64,000 nucleotides of DNA from Coniferiporia sulphurascens (Eukaryota; Basidiomycota; Agaricomycetes; Hymenochaetales; Hymenochaetaceae). The stretch lies in the NCBI GenBank assembly GCA_002794785.1, contig NBBA01000006.1:124001-188000 (forward strand). The letters are read 5' to 3'. Numbering within the stretch: the first letter of the stretch is position 1; every line of letters starts with the position of its first letter. Positions 47,155 to 60,054 of the stretch are shown here, piece after piece. Position numbers and translations under genes: made by a program. The notes beneath the pieces are model-generated. The model saw only the letters and a list, made by a program, of their open reading frames with translations. It had not been told where the DNA came from and searched no databases.

Positions 47155-48868
47155 ATGACCACCACAAATACAGCAATGGAACGCGTCACTAGAATGCCTG
47201 AAATACTGGATATCATTTTCAGTCACAACCCACAATCACAAGACGCTCGCTGCATACAAGTGAACCGCCTGTGGTCGGACATCGCCTTGAACCATCTATG
47301 GCGCGAAGGCCCTCCATTGAGGGCTCTTTTCGAGCTCCTTGCTCCCCTAGTTCCCTCGGACCATATGTCGCAGACAGAGACGCCAACTCTGGTGAGTTCC
47401 TTCTATTCCGAGTCTGTTGCGTTCAACGATTCGCTGAAACTTTTAGAAGATTTTCTCGCGTCCTGTCATGGCTGAAAATTGGATCAGGTTTTTCAGGATC
47501 TCAAGGCGTATAAGGGAATTCAGGATAAGGTCGCATGAAATGGAGCTCATGGCGGATAGCGTTTTTACAGAATTATCGATGACCTGCCCTGCTGTGTCGA
47601 TCTTTCCCCATCTTGAAACCCTTAACGTCTGGAGCTCGTTGACCGTACCTCGGGCCCATTACTTGTGCATTTTCTTATGCAGGTCAATCAAATCGCTCTA
47701 TTTTTCCATGTGGAATCTCGACACGGCGGAAGAATCACGGTCCCTGCTTAATCTCATCCTTCAACGCTCACCTGGTATAACGTCTTTCAAGTTGTTAAGA
47801 ACAATGTCCAGCGTCAAAGGAATTAAAAAAGACTTATGTCTGTTCTTCAACGGACTAAGGCAGTTGGAGTCGCTATATTTACCACTGTCTCTTCTGTCGG
47901 CGGACGTTCTAGACTCTATCGCACCGCTTCCTAATTTGACTTATCTCGATATCTCTTCCCTAGACCTTTTCGAGGAGGACGAGGATGTTCATATAAATTT
48001 CTCGCTTCCTGACGGCGAAAGCGCATTCAGATCTCTCACGGGTCTGGAAATGTGGGGGGATTTTAAGACAGTCACGAAATTCTTCTCGCCCCGAGTCTTT
48101 CCATTGAAGCTTCAGACTTTATCAATCCTATCAGTTGAAGAAAATCGGGCGTCAGATTTCCGATCGTGTCTCCAGGCTTTGGCTAATGCATGCCCCGAGC
48201 TCAAAGATCTCAAGTTTCCTATGGTTTCTATCGTTCATAACCCCCCCATCTCTGTACAGATGACGGCTCAAGATCTGTCTCCTCTCACGTCCTTTCCGTC
48301 ACTCGAAATGTTTGAGCTCCGGCACGATAGAGCAGTCAGCATGTCGGACGAAGAACGAGCCTGTATCATAAAGGGGTGCCCATCATTACGACATTTGGAT
48401 TTAAACTGCGTACCTCTTTCAGCGGCGACGGAATCGACATCGCTTACCCTAGGATTTCTCGCACTTCTCGCCAAAGAGTCGGCGGCAGTCAAACTGGAAT
48501 ATTTGGCGATATACGTGAATGCTTTGACAACCGATGGTCTACCTGAAGTCGAGGGTTACTTGGAGAACTTGTACTACATATCATTCGGTGTGTCCCCGGT
48601 TTGTAGACCGAGTGACGAAGTAGTGTTATATCTGAGCCAATTGATTCCGGCGACGTGCAAGCTTGACATGGGACCGGATCACGGACTGGACGATCTGTGG
48701 GGAGACAAGGATGAGAAGTTGGATCGACGGTATACTTGGGAAGGTATCGGAAGTATGCTCCCTCTTGTTACGAGAGCTCGTTTGGACGAGCGGAGGCGGA
48801 AGAATAAGCCGGACCGAAATGAGGTAGCAGGGCGGCGGCCCTCCCACGGACTTGGGCACACGCTCTAG
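47155..48868 (+). CDS. F-box/LRR protein, intact, plus strand
   Basis: Exon 1 47155-47391 (237 nt), a 55-nt phase-0 intron, and exon 2 from 47447 (or 47450) to 48868; 552 or 551 residues. The acceptor is a tandem TAGAAG, so one Lys may be included or skipped. The F-box is ERVTRMPEILDIIFSHNPQS with LWSDIALNHLWRE. Exon 2 opens IFSRPVMAENWIRFFRISRR. LRR-like units follow (LPNLTYLDISSLDLFE, CPELKDLKFPMVS, CPSLRHLDLNCVPLSA). The end is basic. It is closest in sequence to the minus-strand genes at 1413 and 6963, so copies have moved or inverted over more than 40 kb. Role by family: SCF substrate receptor of unknown target. Confidence 0.88.
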
Positions 48869-49421
48869 GCAGCAGTCGCTTTTAAGGGTGAGGCGAAGGC
48901 CAGCTCGGGACGGACACGGGGTGCGGGAATGGGAACACCTCAAGGGACCGGTTATACTAAAGAAAATCGACGTTCTTAGTCCACTGATTTAGCGTGACAT
49001 TATACCTATTAATGACATCATGCGGCCGGCTTTTGCTTACAGATACCCTGGTCTAATTATATTATACACTCTTCGATTAGCAGAGAACGCAGCAACCGTT
49101 GGACATTTCTTTTTTACTCAAAATAAAATAAAAGAATAGAGCAGTCAAGAACTTTGGTTCACCTCAACCTAGATCGCCCTTCGAGTCCGAGTCTATTAGT
49201 ACCCAGAGTCTGGAAAGTAAACTCCTCAGTAATAAACGATCAGTCAATTTGGAATTTGATAGAAGGATTTATATGCACCACCAGGCAGGCAGCAGACTTG
49301 CGAGAATGAAAGATGAAAGAGAACGAAGCGGGAAATACGTGTTACTCAATGTAAAGAAAAGAAAGATTTTTCATGAGGACCAAAAGGCTGCTACAATGTC
49401 AAAATTTGTGTTGTGCGGCTA
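48869..49421. other. intergenic, no gene recognised
   Basis: 3' flank of the F-box gene. No coding pattern. Confidence 0.4.
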
Positions 49422-51228
49422 GCGTGTTGTGCGTACGCTCAAGGCAGCGAGATCGCTGCCGATCTCCTCGTACGTCCATTGCATTCCAGTCTGCATTCAG
49501 TTTTCTGTTCTGACTGATTCGTGATATTCAGCTACTGTGCACGGGTCAGACGCCCAAGACACGGGCTTCATTGCGGAGATGTCGCCCGGCTCGGTCGACC
49601 CGGAGACGAAGCTCGCGTATGTGTTGCCGACAATGCAGCTCCGCGTGATCCGCGCTCTCTCCTCACAGCGTGACGCTCGACCGCGCCTTCCCGGAGCACG
49701 GCATCCCTGCACGCACGCTCCCGTATGCATATGTCGTGTACGCGCTCGGGAGTCGGCTCCCTACGCCGATCGATTTGTGGGCTGCAAATGGAGAGGATAA
49801 TGATGGACGGAGTCGGGAGTTGGTTGGGGCGTTGCATACTGGTGAGGACGAGTCGGTGGGGGGTGGTGAGGGGCGTGGTGGGGAAGGAGAGGTTGGAAGC
49901 GGCGTCGGCGACAGAGATGGAGGAGCGGGAGCGGTACACTGGCACAAAGCGCGAGGCAATTGCGTGGCTGAAGCGCTGTCAGGAGCGTATTCGCGACTCA
50001 GGGAGCGTGCTATGCGTGGGTGGAGGCGCGCTAGGCATCCGTGAGTTCTTTCATATCACCCCCGTCGGGAATGCCTTTAAGTTTTACACCACTTGAACTA
50101 GAGTTTGCGACGGACATCAAGTCGCGCTACCCCGAGAAACATGTTACGCTCTTGCACTCGCGGCATCGTCTCTTGCCGCGCTTTGATTATGATATGCACA
50201 CTGAGAGTGAGTTTGTGTTCCGCCTTGTCATGTATCACCACTCACCCTTCTGCTTTTCGCAGTCATGAAATCTATGGAAGACCTACGGATTGACCTTATC
50301 CTTGGCGAACGGCTTGACCTCGCGTCGACGCGCGCAGAGAACACGAAGGTAAACGAGCGCGGCCAACGTGTCGTGCGCACGCTCAAGGGCCGCGAGGTCG
50401 CTGCCGATCCCCTCGTACGTCCATTGCATTCCAGTTCGCTATCCAGTCTTCTAATTCTGACCGATTCCTGATTTGCAGCTGCTGTGTACGGGCCAGACGC
50501 CCAATACGGGCCTCATTGCGGAGATGTCGCCTGGCTCGGTCGATCCGGAGACAAAGCTTGCGTATGTGTTGCCGACAATGCAGCTGGGCGTGATCCCACC
50601 CGAGCTATTGTCTGGTGGGGATGAAGAGGCGGGAGAGCTCTCCGAGGGTATTGAGAAGCTCAATCTCGGCGCAGATGTGTTGGTCCCCAGCAGCGGAAGT
50701 GACTTTGCCGAGCTTGACGACGAGGAGCAGGAAGAGATGGAGCAGGAGGAAAAGCAAGAACCGCTTCCTGAGACGCCCTATCCGCACGTGTTCGTTATTG
50801 GCGATGCGGCGGACGCGTTTGGCGCGATCAAGGCGGGGCACACGGCGTATTGGCAGGCGGAAGTGGCAGCGAGGAATGTGTTGAGGCTTGCAGCGGCGGC
50901 GGCGAATCGTCGGGCGCGGGCCGAGGATGAAGGCGAGGTCGGGCTGGAGTCGGAGCCTGGGCCGCCAGCGATCAAAGTCTCGTTCGGGATCGTGAGTTTC
51001 CTCTCTCTCCCCTCCTTACCTGTTATACATCCGCGCTAACGTGACCTCCTTGTCTTCCCCTCTTTCCTCGCATATCGCATATCGCATATGTAGGGCCGAA
51101 AATCGCTGTACCAGATCAACGGCGTGGTTGGGCGGAAGGACACGGTTGATGCGGACGACCTTGATGCGGGCTCGGCTTGGGGGTTCTTTGGGTATGGGGA
51201 TGTTGAAGAGGGGGATATGTGTGATTGA
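49422..51228 (+). pseudogene. scrambled, inverted partial copy of the AIF/FSP1-like gene
   Basis: 49422-49650 matches the end of exon 7, intron 7 and the first part of exon 8 of the gene at 35950-38166. It then jumps, at a shared CGCG, back to the middle of exon 5 and runs on through exons 5, 6, 7, 8 and 9 to TGA at 51226-51228. Exons 1-4 are absent. One extra base near 49890 shifts the exon-5 frame. Similarity is very high, including introns, and extends past the stop into the 3' flank (to about 51505). The order (7-8 then 5-9) implies at least two copies once stood in tandem and lost the interval between them. Confidence 0.85.
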
Positions 51229-52147
51229 GAATTGAGGCGGGTTGAAGATGGAGACGGAGGTGGATGGGCCTGGGGTCTGTTCAAGTTGGTCCCGGCGTGG
51301 TCTCCCTTCGTTCTGCGCCTTTGTTTCCCTGTTGAGTTCGGCTCGCTGTTGGCTGTTGGCTGGGTTTCCTCCTCTTCATTTCGGTCGTTTAGTCGTTTGA
51401 CTGGGATTTCTTTATGTTGCTGTCGATTCGGTGGACGCAGATGTAGGTGCAGATGTAGACGTGAATTGGAAAGATGGGGGGGGGGGGGAGGTTGTGCCGG
51501 AACTTGAAGTCAAGTACTGGTAAACGAAAGAAGATTGCCGGGTCGGCAATAATACAGCTGTTTGTATATATGATGGCACCTCATGTCGTGCGCGAGTCCC
51601 AACGCGAACGCGAAAGGTTTCGTCCTCCTCATTAATATTGCACGCCATCGCAACCCTTCTCGCACCCCTCCACTCGTTTCAATGCATAGAACAAACGGGC
51701 TGTTAGCCATTTCTCTCTCTTCGTCCTCTGCAGCACTGGACTCTCTCAAATAGCTGCTTGCAATATATGTTACGCCTCACCTCAGGCTCAGGCTGGCACG
51801 CCACCATCATGATTTTCCATCCGAGAGTTGTTTCGAGTATTATCAACTGCTTCCGCCGGACCGCCGATCATGACGTACTCTACCCCCACCCGCAGCGGTG
51901 CTTCAAGTTGCACGATACAAGAATATTAATGCCACGAGCGGGTTATGTAGGCAAAGCACGGGCGGTAATATTATTATACCGTATGTAATACCATCTTGCC
52001 ATGTCTATCACTTCTGCCTGTTTTATGTAAAAACACGTTGAAATGCTAAGATTTTCATTATTGAGTATTTTCCGCCAAGCCCAAGGTGCTAATTACATGC
52101 TTTTTTTTTTCTCCACCTCCACTCATCCCGTGGGTAATTCACTGAAG
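51229..52147. other. duplicated 3' flank (to about 51505), then intergenic
   Basis: 51229-51505 matches the complement of 35.62-35.95 kb, extending the inverted duplication beyond the coding region. The remainder shows nothing I can name. Confidence 0.5.
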
Positions 52148-53495
52148 TCACATCTCCTTCAATGCTGAGCTTACATCATCCGCAAATGTATTGTCGGACA
52201 AATCCACATGCTTCGGCCTCCATCCTAGCTCCAGAATACGCCCGGGACGCATAGCTGTGTTCTTTGACATGTACCTGACAATAAACAATAATAAATCTCA
52301 GCAATTAATCACGCTTTTACGCAAGACAACAGAGGGGCACTTGAAAACATAACTCTTATAAATGACGTACCAATTGAAGGACCCTGCGTCCTGGTATGCT
52401 ACACTAACTGGAACAGGCGTATTGATAGAGCCCCTCTTGTGGAGCTCTATGGCGAAGAGCCTGACGAGTTCTTTCCACACCACCGGGACAGGGCCGCTCG
52501 TGATGATGTAGTAGCGCGTGTACGGACTTGAGGTGAGTGGGTTCGGGCCAGCGTTAAGCGCGAGATTGAAAATGAGGAGATATCCCTCTATGAGGTCTTC
52601 AATATGGATCTGCGAGGGCGAAATTAGTTCTCTTTTTCTTTTCTTTCTCTCGTGAGCGGAAAGAGAGACAGAAGAAACATTGAACATACGACGTTGTTTA
52701 CGTTTGTCCCCTCGCCGATGTAAATCATTTCTTTGCGTTCCAATATATTGCAACTTTTGAGAACATATTTGAAGAAAACAGACCTTTGCTTCACGGGTCC
52801 GGTCCCTTTTCCGTAGACGATAGGGGGACAGACGATGAAGGAATTGACGTAGCCTTCCTCAGAAGCTTTCATGATCCTTATACAAACTTAAGCAACAATA
52901 CTTGGAATGTACAACCGGAGAACGCACGGAATATCGACCTGTCCATGAAGCATCGAAGGAGTCAAGGCCCTAACGTCCTCTTCAGAGTCCTGCACGTGGT
53001 ATAGATCAGATATATTCGTAAAAGAGCAGAAAATAAAGTCCGAGGACGTACAGTCCAGACTTTCAGGCTTGGGTCATATTTCCCGTCTTTCCTGTCGTCA
53101 AGGAATATCGCGCCTCCGCTTGTTTGGATGAACGCGCCCACGCCTCGCCCTTCCTCCTTTCTGCGTTTCAAGCCCCGTAGGACGGCGCCTGAAAGCGCAG
53201 CGTCGTCACTGTCCGCCGCGTTCACGACGACATCCGCGTCCGCGCTCAGGCTCGCGATTAGTTCGTGGTCGGTGAATGATCCATGCACTGGCGTCGCGCC
53301 GGCGGCGCTGATCGCAGCGAAGTCCGCCTCAGAACGCACTAGGGCAGTGTAGTTGAGGTCTGGATACGCCTTCTTGAGAGATACGAGGAGAGAACCTGAT
53401 TTGAAGTATTTAGTTATATAGTATGCGGTCGGAAGTACTTGGAAAGACTCACCTCCGATGTATCCTGTTGCACCCAAAATGAAGATCTTAACCAT
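52148..53495 (-). CDS. NAD(P)-binding epimerase/reductase (extended SDR, NmrA-like)
   Basis: Six exons sum to 1002 nt (333 residues): 53495-53453, 53395-53052, 52989-52928, 52876-52690, 52609-52371 and 52274-52148. The Rossmann start is MVKIFILGATGYIGG. Then come ALVRSEADFAAI, DADVVVNAADSDDAAL, FIQTSGGAIF, VNSFIVCPPIVYGKGTGPVK, YIGEGTNVNNVIHIEDLIEG and, near the end, LGWRPKHVDL. The order and spacing fit fungal nucleoside-diphosphate-sugar epimerase-like proteins of unknown substrate. The canonical YxxxK of classic SDRs is not obvious, so activity is uncertain. All introns are 51-96 nt with GT..AG. Confidence 0.88.
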
Positions 53496-54600
53496 GATCC
53501 GTAGGTAAGGAGACTCGGTAGTCCTTGATCTGAAGGTGTTTTCCACCTTCCCTTTTATACCGCCTTCGACCACCGTGACACGTTTTCCAAGCAAATTTAT
53601 TCTTACATTAACAGCTTAACGTCGACAGTGTCTCGCTCAGCAGAAGGTTTATCAGCATGCCCTTTGTAAGCTTGGCATATATATATTTCAAAGGTCAGTG
53701 GATTTGACCATGCCCGCTTGACCGTATAGACCTGCGGCCTTCCATGCGAGGGAAAATTCGCGCCGAAGCGGGTTCGGGCAAGAGCGGACAAGGATTGAAA
53801 ATTGAGTTTATCATGATGCCGCAGAAGAACATTACCGATTCGGTCCGAGTCGAAATGATTTCCACGGCATCGTTTTCGAATTTCAGAAGTTCAGAACCGT
53901 TACTCCATAGTGAGAGATCCGGTTTTGTAAGCTCTGTATCTGGAAGGCACCTCGACTTACAACAATAATATGCATAACGTCAATTAGTCTGATCCGTAAG
54001 TGTATCCGCGGATGATGGAACTCAGCGTAGTGGTCTCATATGAAAATAAATGATGCTATCCAGAGCTTCGAGTCGTAGGCGCTAATCAGTTCCGAGTCAG
54101 TCGAAGTACTATTTTTACCTCAGAAATATCATCACAATGAAACCGGGCTTGGGAGAAACAGAAGTTGAAATAAGCTAATCGATGAGCGTGTTGCACCTGA
54201 GCCATCCATGAGCAAAGTGTCCTGTGCCAGAGTCAAATCTCACTTTAACGAGAAGTTTTATTACGTAATGCGCTTTAACAACTTGAAAAGTGCACCGAAC
54301 TCGAGCTTTCCAAAGCCGCATTTCCTACCTAGCTAGGCTCTCAGTATACAACGCCGAGCCCACGCTTTCCAGAGAGTCCGGAGAGGGCGCTCTCGATGTC
54401 CCAAACTCGTGTTTATTATCCAGCGGCAGATAACGGGACGCTGGACTCGGATAAGACTACGGACGAAGGGCAGGAGAAGGGCCAATCTGTCTCGACCACG
54501 AGGACATCCTGTACATTATGATGAATGAAGCGTGCGTAGATGCAAGGGCGGCTTAGAAGCAACACAATAAAGGCAGGCCTTGTTATAAGTCGATACGACG
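53496..54600. other. intergenic, no gene recognised
   Basis: Upstream region of the epimerase gene. No coding pattern was found. Confidence 0.4.
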
Positions 54601-54610
54601 CCTTTCATGC

Positions 54611-55300
54611 TCAAGGACAGCGCATCGAGTGTCGTACCTGTGCCGTAAAACGGATAAAGCGAGAACCCGAGGATGTCCACGTCATTTCAGAGAGGGCATC
54701 CGGAATAAACATGCCGCCGAAGAATGAATCTACCCCGCTGGCGTCCCATCCATTTGCAATATGGACGATGGTCTTAACAGATGATGCTGCACGGACTCCA
54801 GAGACGGCCGAATGGAGCAATTCCGATGCGCCTTGATAGCCGTTCACACTGATTTGCCCCACAGGCTAGAGCAAGCCGTCATTTATCTCGTTTCCGACCT
54901 GTATGTAGTCAATCGGTGTTCCCTGGGAGGAAAATGCCGAGACAAGGTCCCTCGTGTAACTGGACGTGTTTCTCGTAAATTCATGCTTCAGCTTCAGGAG
55001 AAATACAAGAACGAACTGACGTGTATATCTATGTGTTCAGTCCGTTAATGTTGGTTGGCCCCAGGATGCGGGAATGGCCTGATGTCCAAGATCTGCCCCT
55101 GATACACGCATGCTTTCTGTAAAAAATCTCGTTTCGACTTCAACTGCAGTACTCACAGGTGTCGCTATAATACAGATCTACAAGGATTTTCATTCCCGCC
55201 GCCTTAGTCCTCTTCGCAAGTGCGAGAGAATAGCTTTACTCGTATGTCCCGGCTGTCCATACGCGTATTCGTGCAAGTTCGAATCCACCATATGCTTCTC
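54611..55300 (-). pseudogene. GH53 arabinogalactan endo-beta-1,4-galactanase relic
   Basis: Minus-strand pieces in family order: GFELARIRVWTAGTYE, stop, SYSLALAKRTKAAGMKILVD and LYYSDT ending at a GTGAGT donor; then LGHQAIP; YTRDLVSAFSSQGTPIDYIQ; VGNEINDGLL, which carries the acid/base Glu of GH53 (GNE), then TAG where Trp is usual; then NGYQGASELLHSAVSGVRAA and KTIVHIANGWDASGVDSFF. The C-terminal part with the nucleophile Glu is not found. GH53 enzymes cut beta-1,4-galactan side chains of pectin. This copy has at least two stops and is dead. Confidence 0.7.
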
Positions 55301-55399
55301 CTGATGAGGGCCTCGCATCAGCACCGCCACTGCTGAAACAACCCGGAAACCGGACGCTTCAATAACTACTTACCTGCCAGAGAACTTAGTTTCCGGCCT

Positions 55400-55781
55400 T
55401 CAGGGAAAGTTCACGCAGTGTACAATTTCGTTTTGTATGTACAGTACAGTATATCGCTGGTTCATGAGCCGGACTCCGGAGAAGGAGTGCTTGTATTTGA
55501 GCCAATCGAGATTTGATGCCCGCAACGCGCCATTTTTGTTGGCTTTCAGCAATACTTCGGCGCTTGCCAATGCTTTCCGTACACCAAGGTAGATATTTTG
55601 TAACCAGTAGATAATCGCGCGAGGGAAACCGAGCGCATACAAGCAGTGAAAAAACACGAAAATCCTTTTAAACTCCGACGCCGTCTCGGCATCGAGCTCG
55701 AAGCTCAACAATTTTCAGCTTAATTCATTTTATGTCAAGGTCAATATATGACCAGGCTATCCATGATAAATGGAATAAGTA
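55400..55781 (+). repeat. duplicated flank block with F-box/LRR C-terminal relic
   Basis: AGTGCTTGTATTTGAGCCAA (about 55486-55505) is the F-box/LRR C-terminal relic. 55.60-55.72 kb matches 46.55-46.69 kb. Without the copia element it would lie directly in front of the F-box gene at 63689. Confidence 0.5.
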
Positions 55782-56037
55782 TCTTAAAATCTACGCATGT
55801 TGTGGTAGACAATGAGGTGCAGTGGTGAAGTTGAGGCAAGGTGGGTTATCAGCATAAACTGATGTATTTCATGGTAGAGACCAGCTCTCCTTATATACAT
55901 CTACCGTGAGCTACTTATACTATAACTATCATAGCTCCTATTCGTATGGCATTATCGTTGTGTTATTGTTTACTTAGTAAGGTGGTTGATCTTATGACCA
56001 CCTTTATATTTAGTACATTCGTTATATTTATTTAATA
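55782..56037 (-). repeat. 3' LTR of the copia element
   Basis: 256 bp; ends TCTTAAAATC and TTTAATA on the plus strand. Matches the copy at 60555-60808 and the split copy at 62690-63509. Confidence 0.9.
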
Positions 56038-59000
56038 CTCCCCTTCAAACTTTTACTAGGTGGAGTAGACTTGTAAAATGTTTGATTAATTCAATCATTA
56101 GCGCTTTCATCATAATATCAGCCTTTTGCTGTCCAGTTGGAATATATGAAACTGATATGGTTTCATTTTCTATGTAATCTCGTAAAAAGTCTTTTCGTAT
56201 ATCAATATGTTTTGTTCATTGTGTATATTTTTGTTCTGTTGAGTTCACTATTGTTATGGCTGCTTGATTATCACATAATATTTTCGTAGGTGTATCCAAG
56301 GTCTGCAGTACCTCTTCAACCAGTCTTCTTAGCCATATAGCTTCTTTTACTCCATGTGTTAAAGCTTGTAATTCAGCTTCGCATACTGATAGTGACACTA
56401 ATTCTTGTTTTTTACTTGACCATGATGTCATTGCATTTCCAATTTGGAATATATATCCTGATATTGCTTTATGGCCTTCTTGTGTCATTCTGTTGGCATT
56501 GGTATATCCGATTAACTCGATTGGATCTTTTCCTCTGAGTATTAACCAATAATCGTTTGTTACTTTTAAATATTTGAAACAGTGTTTTACTGCATTGTAA
56601 TGTTCAATACTAGGTTTATTTAAATGCCTAGCAAATTGACCTGTTGCAAATGATATGTCAGGTCTTGTACAATCTGCTGCATATTGTAATGCTCCAACCA
56701 TGTTCATATATGGTATTTGTTTCATAAAATTTATTTCTTCGTTAGTTGGATTTTCAAGTGATTTTAACACTTGTCCTGGTGTCATTGGTGTTCGTACCGT
56801 TGCGGCATCTTTTAGTTTATATTTTTCAATAATATTATTTATATAATTTTTTTGTCTTAGTTTTATAATTCTTTCATCTCAGTTTCTTTCAATTTCAATA
56901 CCGAGTAACCAATGTATATCATTTCTGTCAGTGAATTTTACATGTTTTCCAATTTCATCTTTAAAGGCTTTTATTATTAATAAATTTAAGCCGCATATCG
57001 TTATATTGTCAACATGTATGAAAAGTACTAAAATTGTTTTTCCTTTTACTTTTCTTAGAAATACTGCATTATCTTGGACTGCTCGTGTTAGTCCAATTCC
57101 TATCAATATTTCTGATAATTTTTTATACCATTGTCTGCCTGCTTGTTTTAATCCGTATAAGGCTTTATTTAATTTTAAAACTTGTCCAGGTTTAATTTCA
57201 ATTAGATTTCCTGGTGGTGGTTTTATGTATATATTTTCGTCTTTTTCTAATTCACCATATAGGTATGCTGATTTAATATCAATTTGGTGAATTTCATAAT
57301 TATTTGTTGTGCTCCAACTTAATATAGTTCTTACTGTAGCTAATCGTGCTACTGGAGCAAATGTATTGTTTGAATAGTAGTCTATGCCTTCCATTTGGGC
57401 AAATCCTTGTACTACTAATCTTGCTTTGTATCATTCAATTTCTCCGTTTGCTAATCTTTTTGTTTTGTAAACAAATCTTGTTCCGATTATGTTTGCTTCT
57501 TTTGGTGGATCAATGATTTTCCATGTAAATCTTTTGATTAACGTTTTTATTTCTTCTTTCATTGCCGTGATCCACTGATTTGCGTCAATTCTATTGATCG
57601 CTTGTTGATATGAATTAGGATTGCCTATTAATTCCGTATTGAATTGATTAAATTCCGTAAGATAGGTGACTGTATTTTGTTTGTCAAAGTTAAGACCTAG
57701 TGATTGTTTTGTTGGTTTGGTTGTTCGTATTGGTCTTTCTTTTGTTAATTCTTGTATTTGTTCGTTATGTTTTTCTGTTATATTCTCCCCTTCAATTTTA
57801 GATGGAGGAGAATCTAAAAATTGTAAGTTTTGTTCAACTGTTATTTTTCTGTTGTGGTAGGTTCTATGACCTTTGCTTTCTTTGTCAAATCCTAGCCATT
57901 GTGCATATATTCCTTTTGGTTGTAATTTGTTAATGTCTTCTTGTCGTAATATGCAATATTGACCGAATTCTTTTAAATCATCTATGTTATAATTTTTGTT
58001 GTAACGTTTAAAATAAGGTGTTTTAAAATTAATAGCACTCTTTGGCGTTCTATTGTAAACATAAGTGCTGTATTTTACAGCTTCTCCCCATAAACTGGGT
58101 GGTAATTTTGCTTGTAGCAGATTTACTCATGTATTATTTAAAATTGTTTGATGTGATCGTTCTGCTACTCCATTTTGTTGTGGTGTATCATGAACAGTCA
58201 GCTTTTGTATTGTTCCATTTTTATTTAAATATTCAGTGAATTGTTTGCTTAAAAACACTGTATCATTATCGCTTTGTAATATTTTTATTTTTATATTAAA
58301 TTGTGTATTGAGCATGTTAGCCCAAGTTGTATAAGCATTTAAGCCCTTGTCTTTTGTTTTTAATAAAATCATTTTTATCCATCTTGTAGCGTCGTCTACA
58401 AGTGTTAGAAGATATTTATATCCTCCTATAGCATGTGTGGATGCTGGACCCCATATGTCCATGTGTATATGATTGCCGAATTTTTCGGCTAACTTTGAAA
58501 TATGTAATTTTGGGATTTGCATTCTTTTTATATTTGCTTCTATGCAGATTGAACATTGAGTTTCGTCATAATTTGATATTTTATAATTTGTAATTTGTTC
58601 TTCTTTTAGTAATCGTTTTATGTAAGCATAGCTTATATGCCCGAGTTTTTTGTGAAGTTCAAATAATGTTACATTTTTTGTAGCCGTTTGTACATTGTTG
58701 TTAAATATACTATACAATCCATTTGTGTTTTTAATTTTTCCACATAAAGATCCATTAGGATACTTTATTGTACATTTGTTTTCTTTATAAATAAATTCGT
58801 AACCGTCAAGACATAGAAGTCCTTGAGAGACTAATGTCATATTCATTTTAGGATTGTAATATATGTTTGATAATGTTATGACACTTACTGAGTGTCCATT
58901 GGGGATGTAAAGCTTAAGATCCCCTACTATGTTTGCCATAAATGTTGTTTTGTTAGCGGCCGTTATTGTGATTGCATCAGTTTTGTAAGTATTTCGTAAT

Positions 59001-59117
59001 CGATTTAGATATTGTTAGGAATTGATGAATAAGCTTGCTTACAAGCTTAGACAACGATACCAGCGACTACCAATACAGGAAGGGACTCCCACAGAGACTA
59101 TCCAGTGATCATTCAAC

Positions 59118-59783
59118 ATGGGGATGGAACTAACTAGAAAACCAGGACTTCTTGGGAACATCAGGCCAATCACGATGCTCAAGCGACCGCTAAAGACTCT
59201 TGACCCGTCAATACTCTGCCACCGATGCCGGACCGCATACAATCAATTGTGGGAAGCATTTAACATGGTAATAACCGAATGCTTTTACATGGCAGGGTAC
59301 ACGAACTGCCAGGTAACTACAGATCATGCTGTAGACCCTATAGGCGATGGCACGGAGGTCAGGGTAATGCACACAATACAAATGTACATCTTCGATGTAC
59401 AGGAGTTTTTGCACAACATCCATGTCCAGACGATAGTGAACCTGCACATACATGACAAGGAATGTGACCTACAAGTGGTCTCAGGATCCTTCCCGTACAG
59501 GACGTTGCAGGATAACACATTCCTAGCTAATGCTCACCGATTACGCGCAAAGGTAATCACCCTCTTCGAGAATCTATCAGCAAAGGGATCGACAACCACC
59601 GATCAACAGATCAGCAATGTTAATCTTTACATGATAACACTATGGTTATCAAATGGATCACCCCCGGCGCCACCTCCAGGATACATGCGACGTATCGCTA
59701 GGATAAACCACATTAATGAACCGCCGGACAATGTGATTGATGACAGGACACCAACCGAAAGGTACCCACCTATGGACCTTTAG
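59118..59783 (+). CDS. 221-residue ORF inside the long LTR-like insertion, family unknown
   Basis: Starts MGMELTRKPGLLGNIRPITM and ends ..TPTERYPPMDL. Protein-like composition: HRCRTAYNQLWEAFNMVITE, MYIFDVQEFLHNIHVQTIVN, LHIHDKECDLQVVSGSF, LRAKVITLFENLSAKGS, then a proline-rich stretch SPPAPPPGYMRRIARI. No membrane span, signal peptide or catalytic motif is recognised. It lies upstream of the TATA box in the U3 part. It could be a gag remnant, a captured host sequence or an LTR-borne gene. I do not know the function. Confidence 0.4.
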   Translation: MGMELTRKPGLLGNIRPITMLKRPLKTLDPSILCHRCRTAYNQLWEAFNMVITECFYMAGYTNCQVTTDHAVDPIGDGTEVRVMHTIQMYIFDVQEFLHNIHVQTIVNLHIHDKECDLQVVSGSFPYRTLQDNTFLANAHRLRAKVITLFENLSAKGSTTTDQQISNVNLYMITLWLSNGSPPAPPPGYMRRIARINHINEPPDNVIDDRTPTERYPPMDL

Positions 59784-60054
59784 CCAATATCGCATTACGC
59801 GATTAAGCCACACTCGGCAGGAACCGAAGCGCTTACCGAAGCCAGCCACAAACTCTAAATGGCAAAGTGTCCAATACGACAGGATAACATGGAGGAACCA
59901 GTACAGGAGGCCAACAAGACAACGACTTACCAATCATCAAGCTGTTAGGCAGCATCTTAACATTAAGCCACTGGCACATAAGACTACAGGGTAGCGTGCA
60001 GAACAGTGGGGCGATGCGCACAGCCTAAGCGTCATGGTGAAGTCATTATGATAC

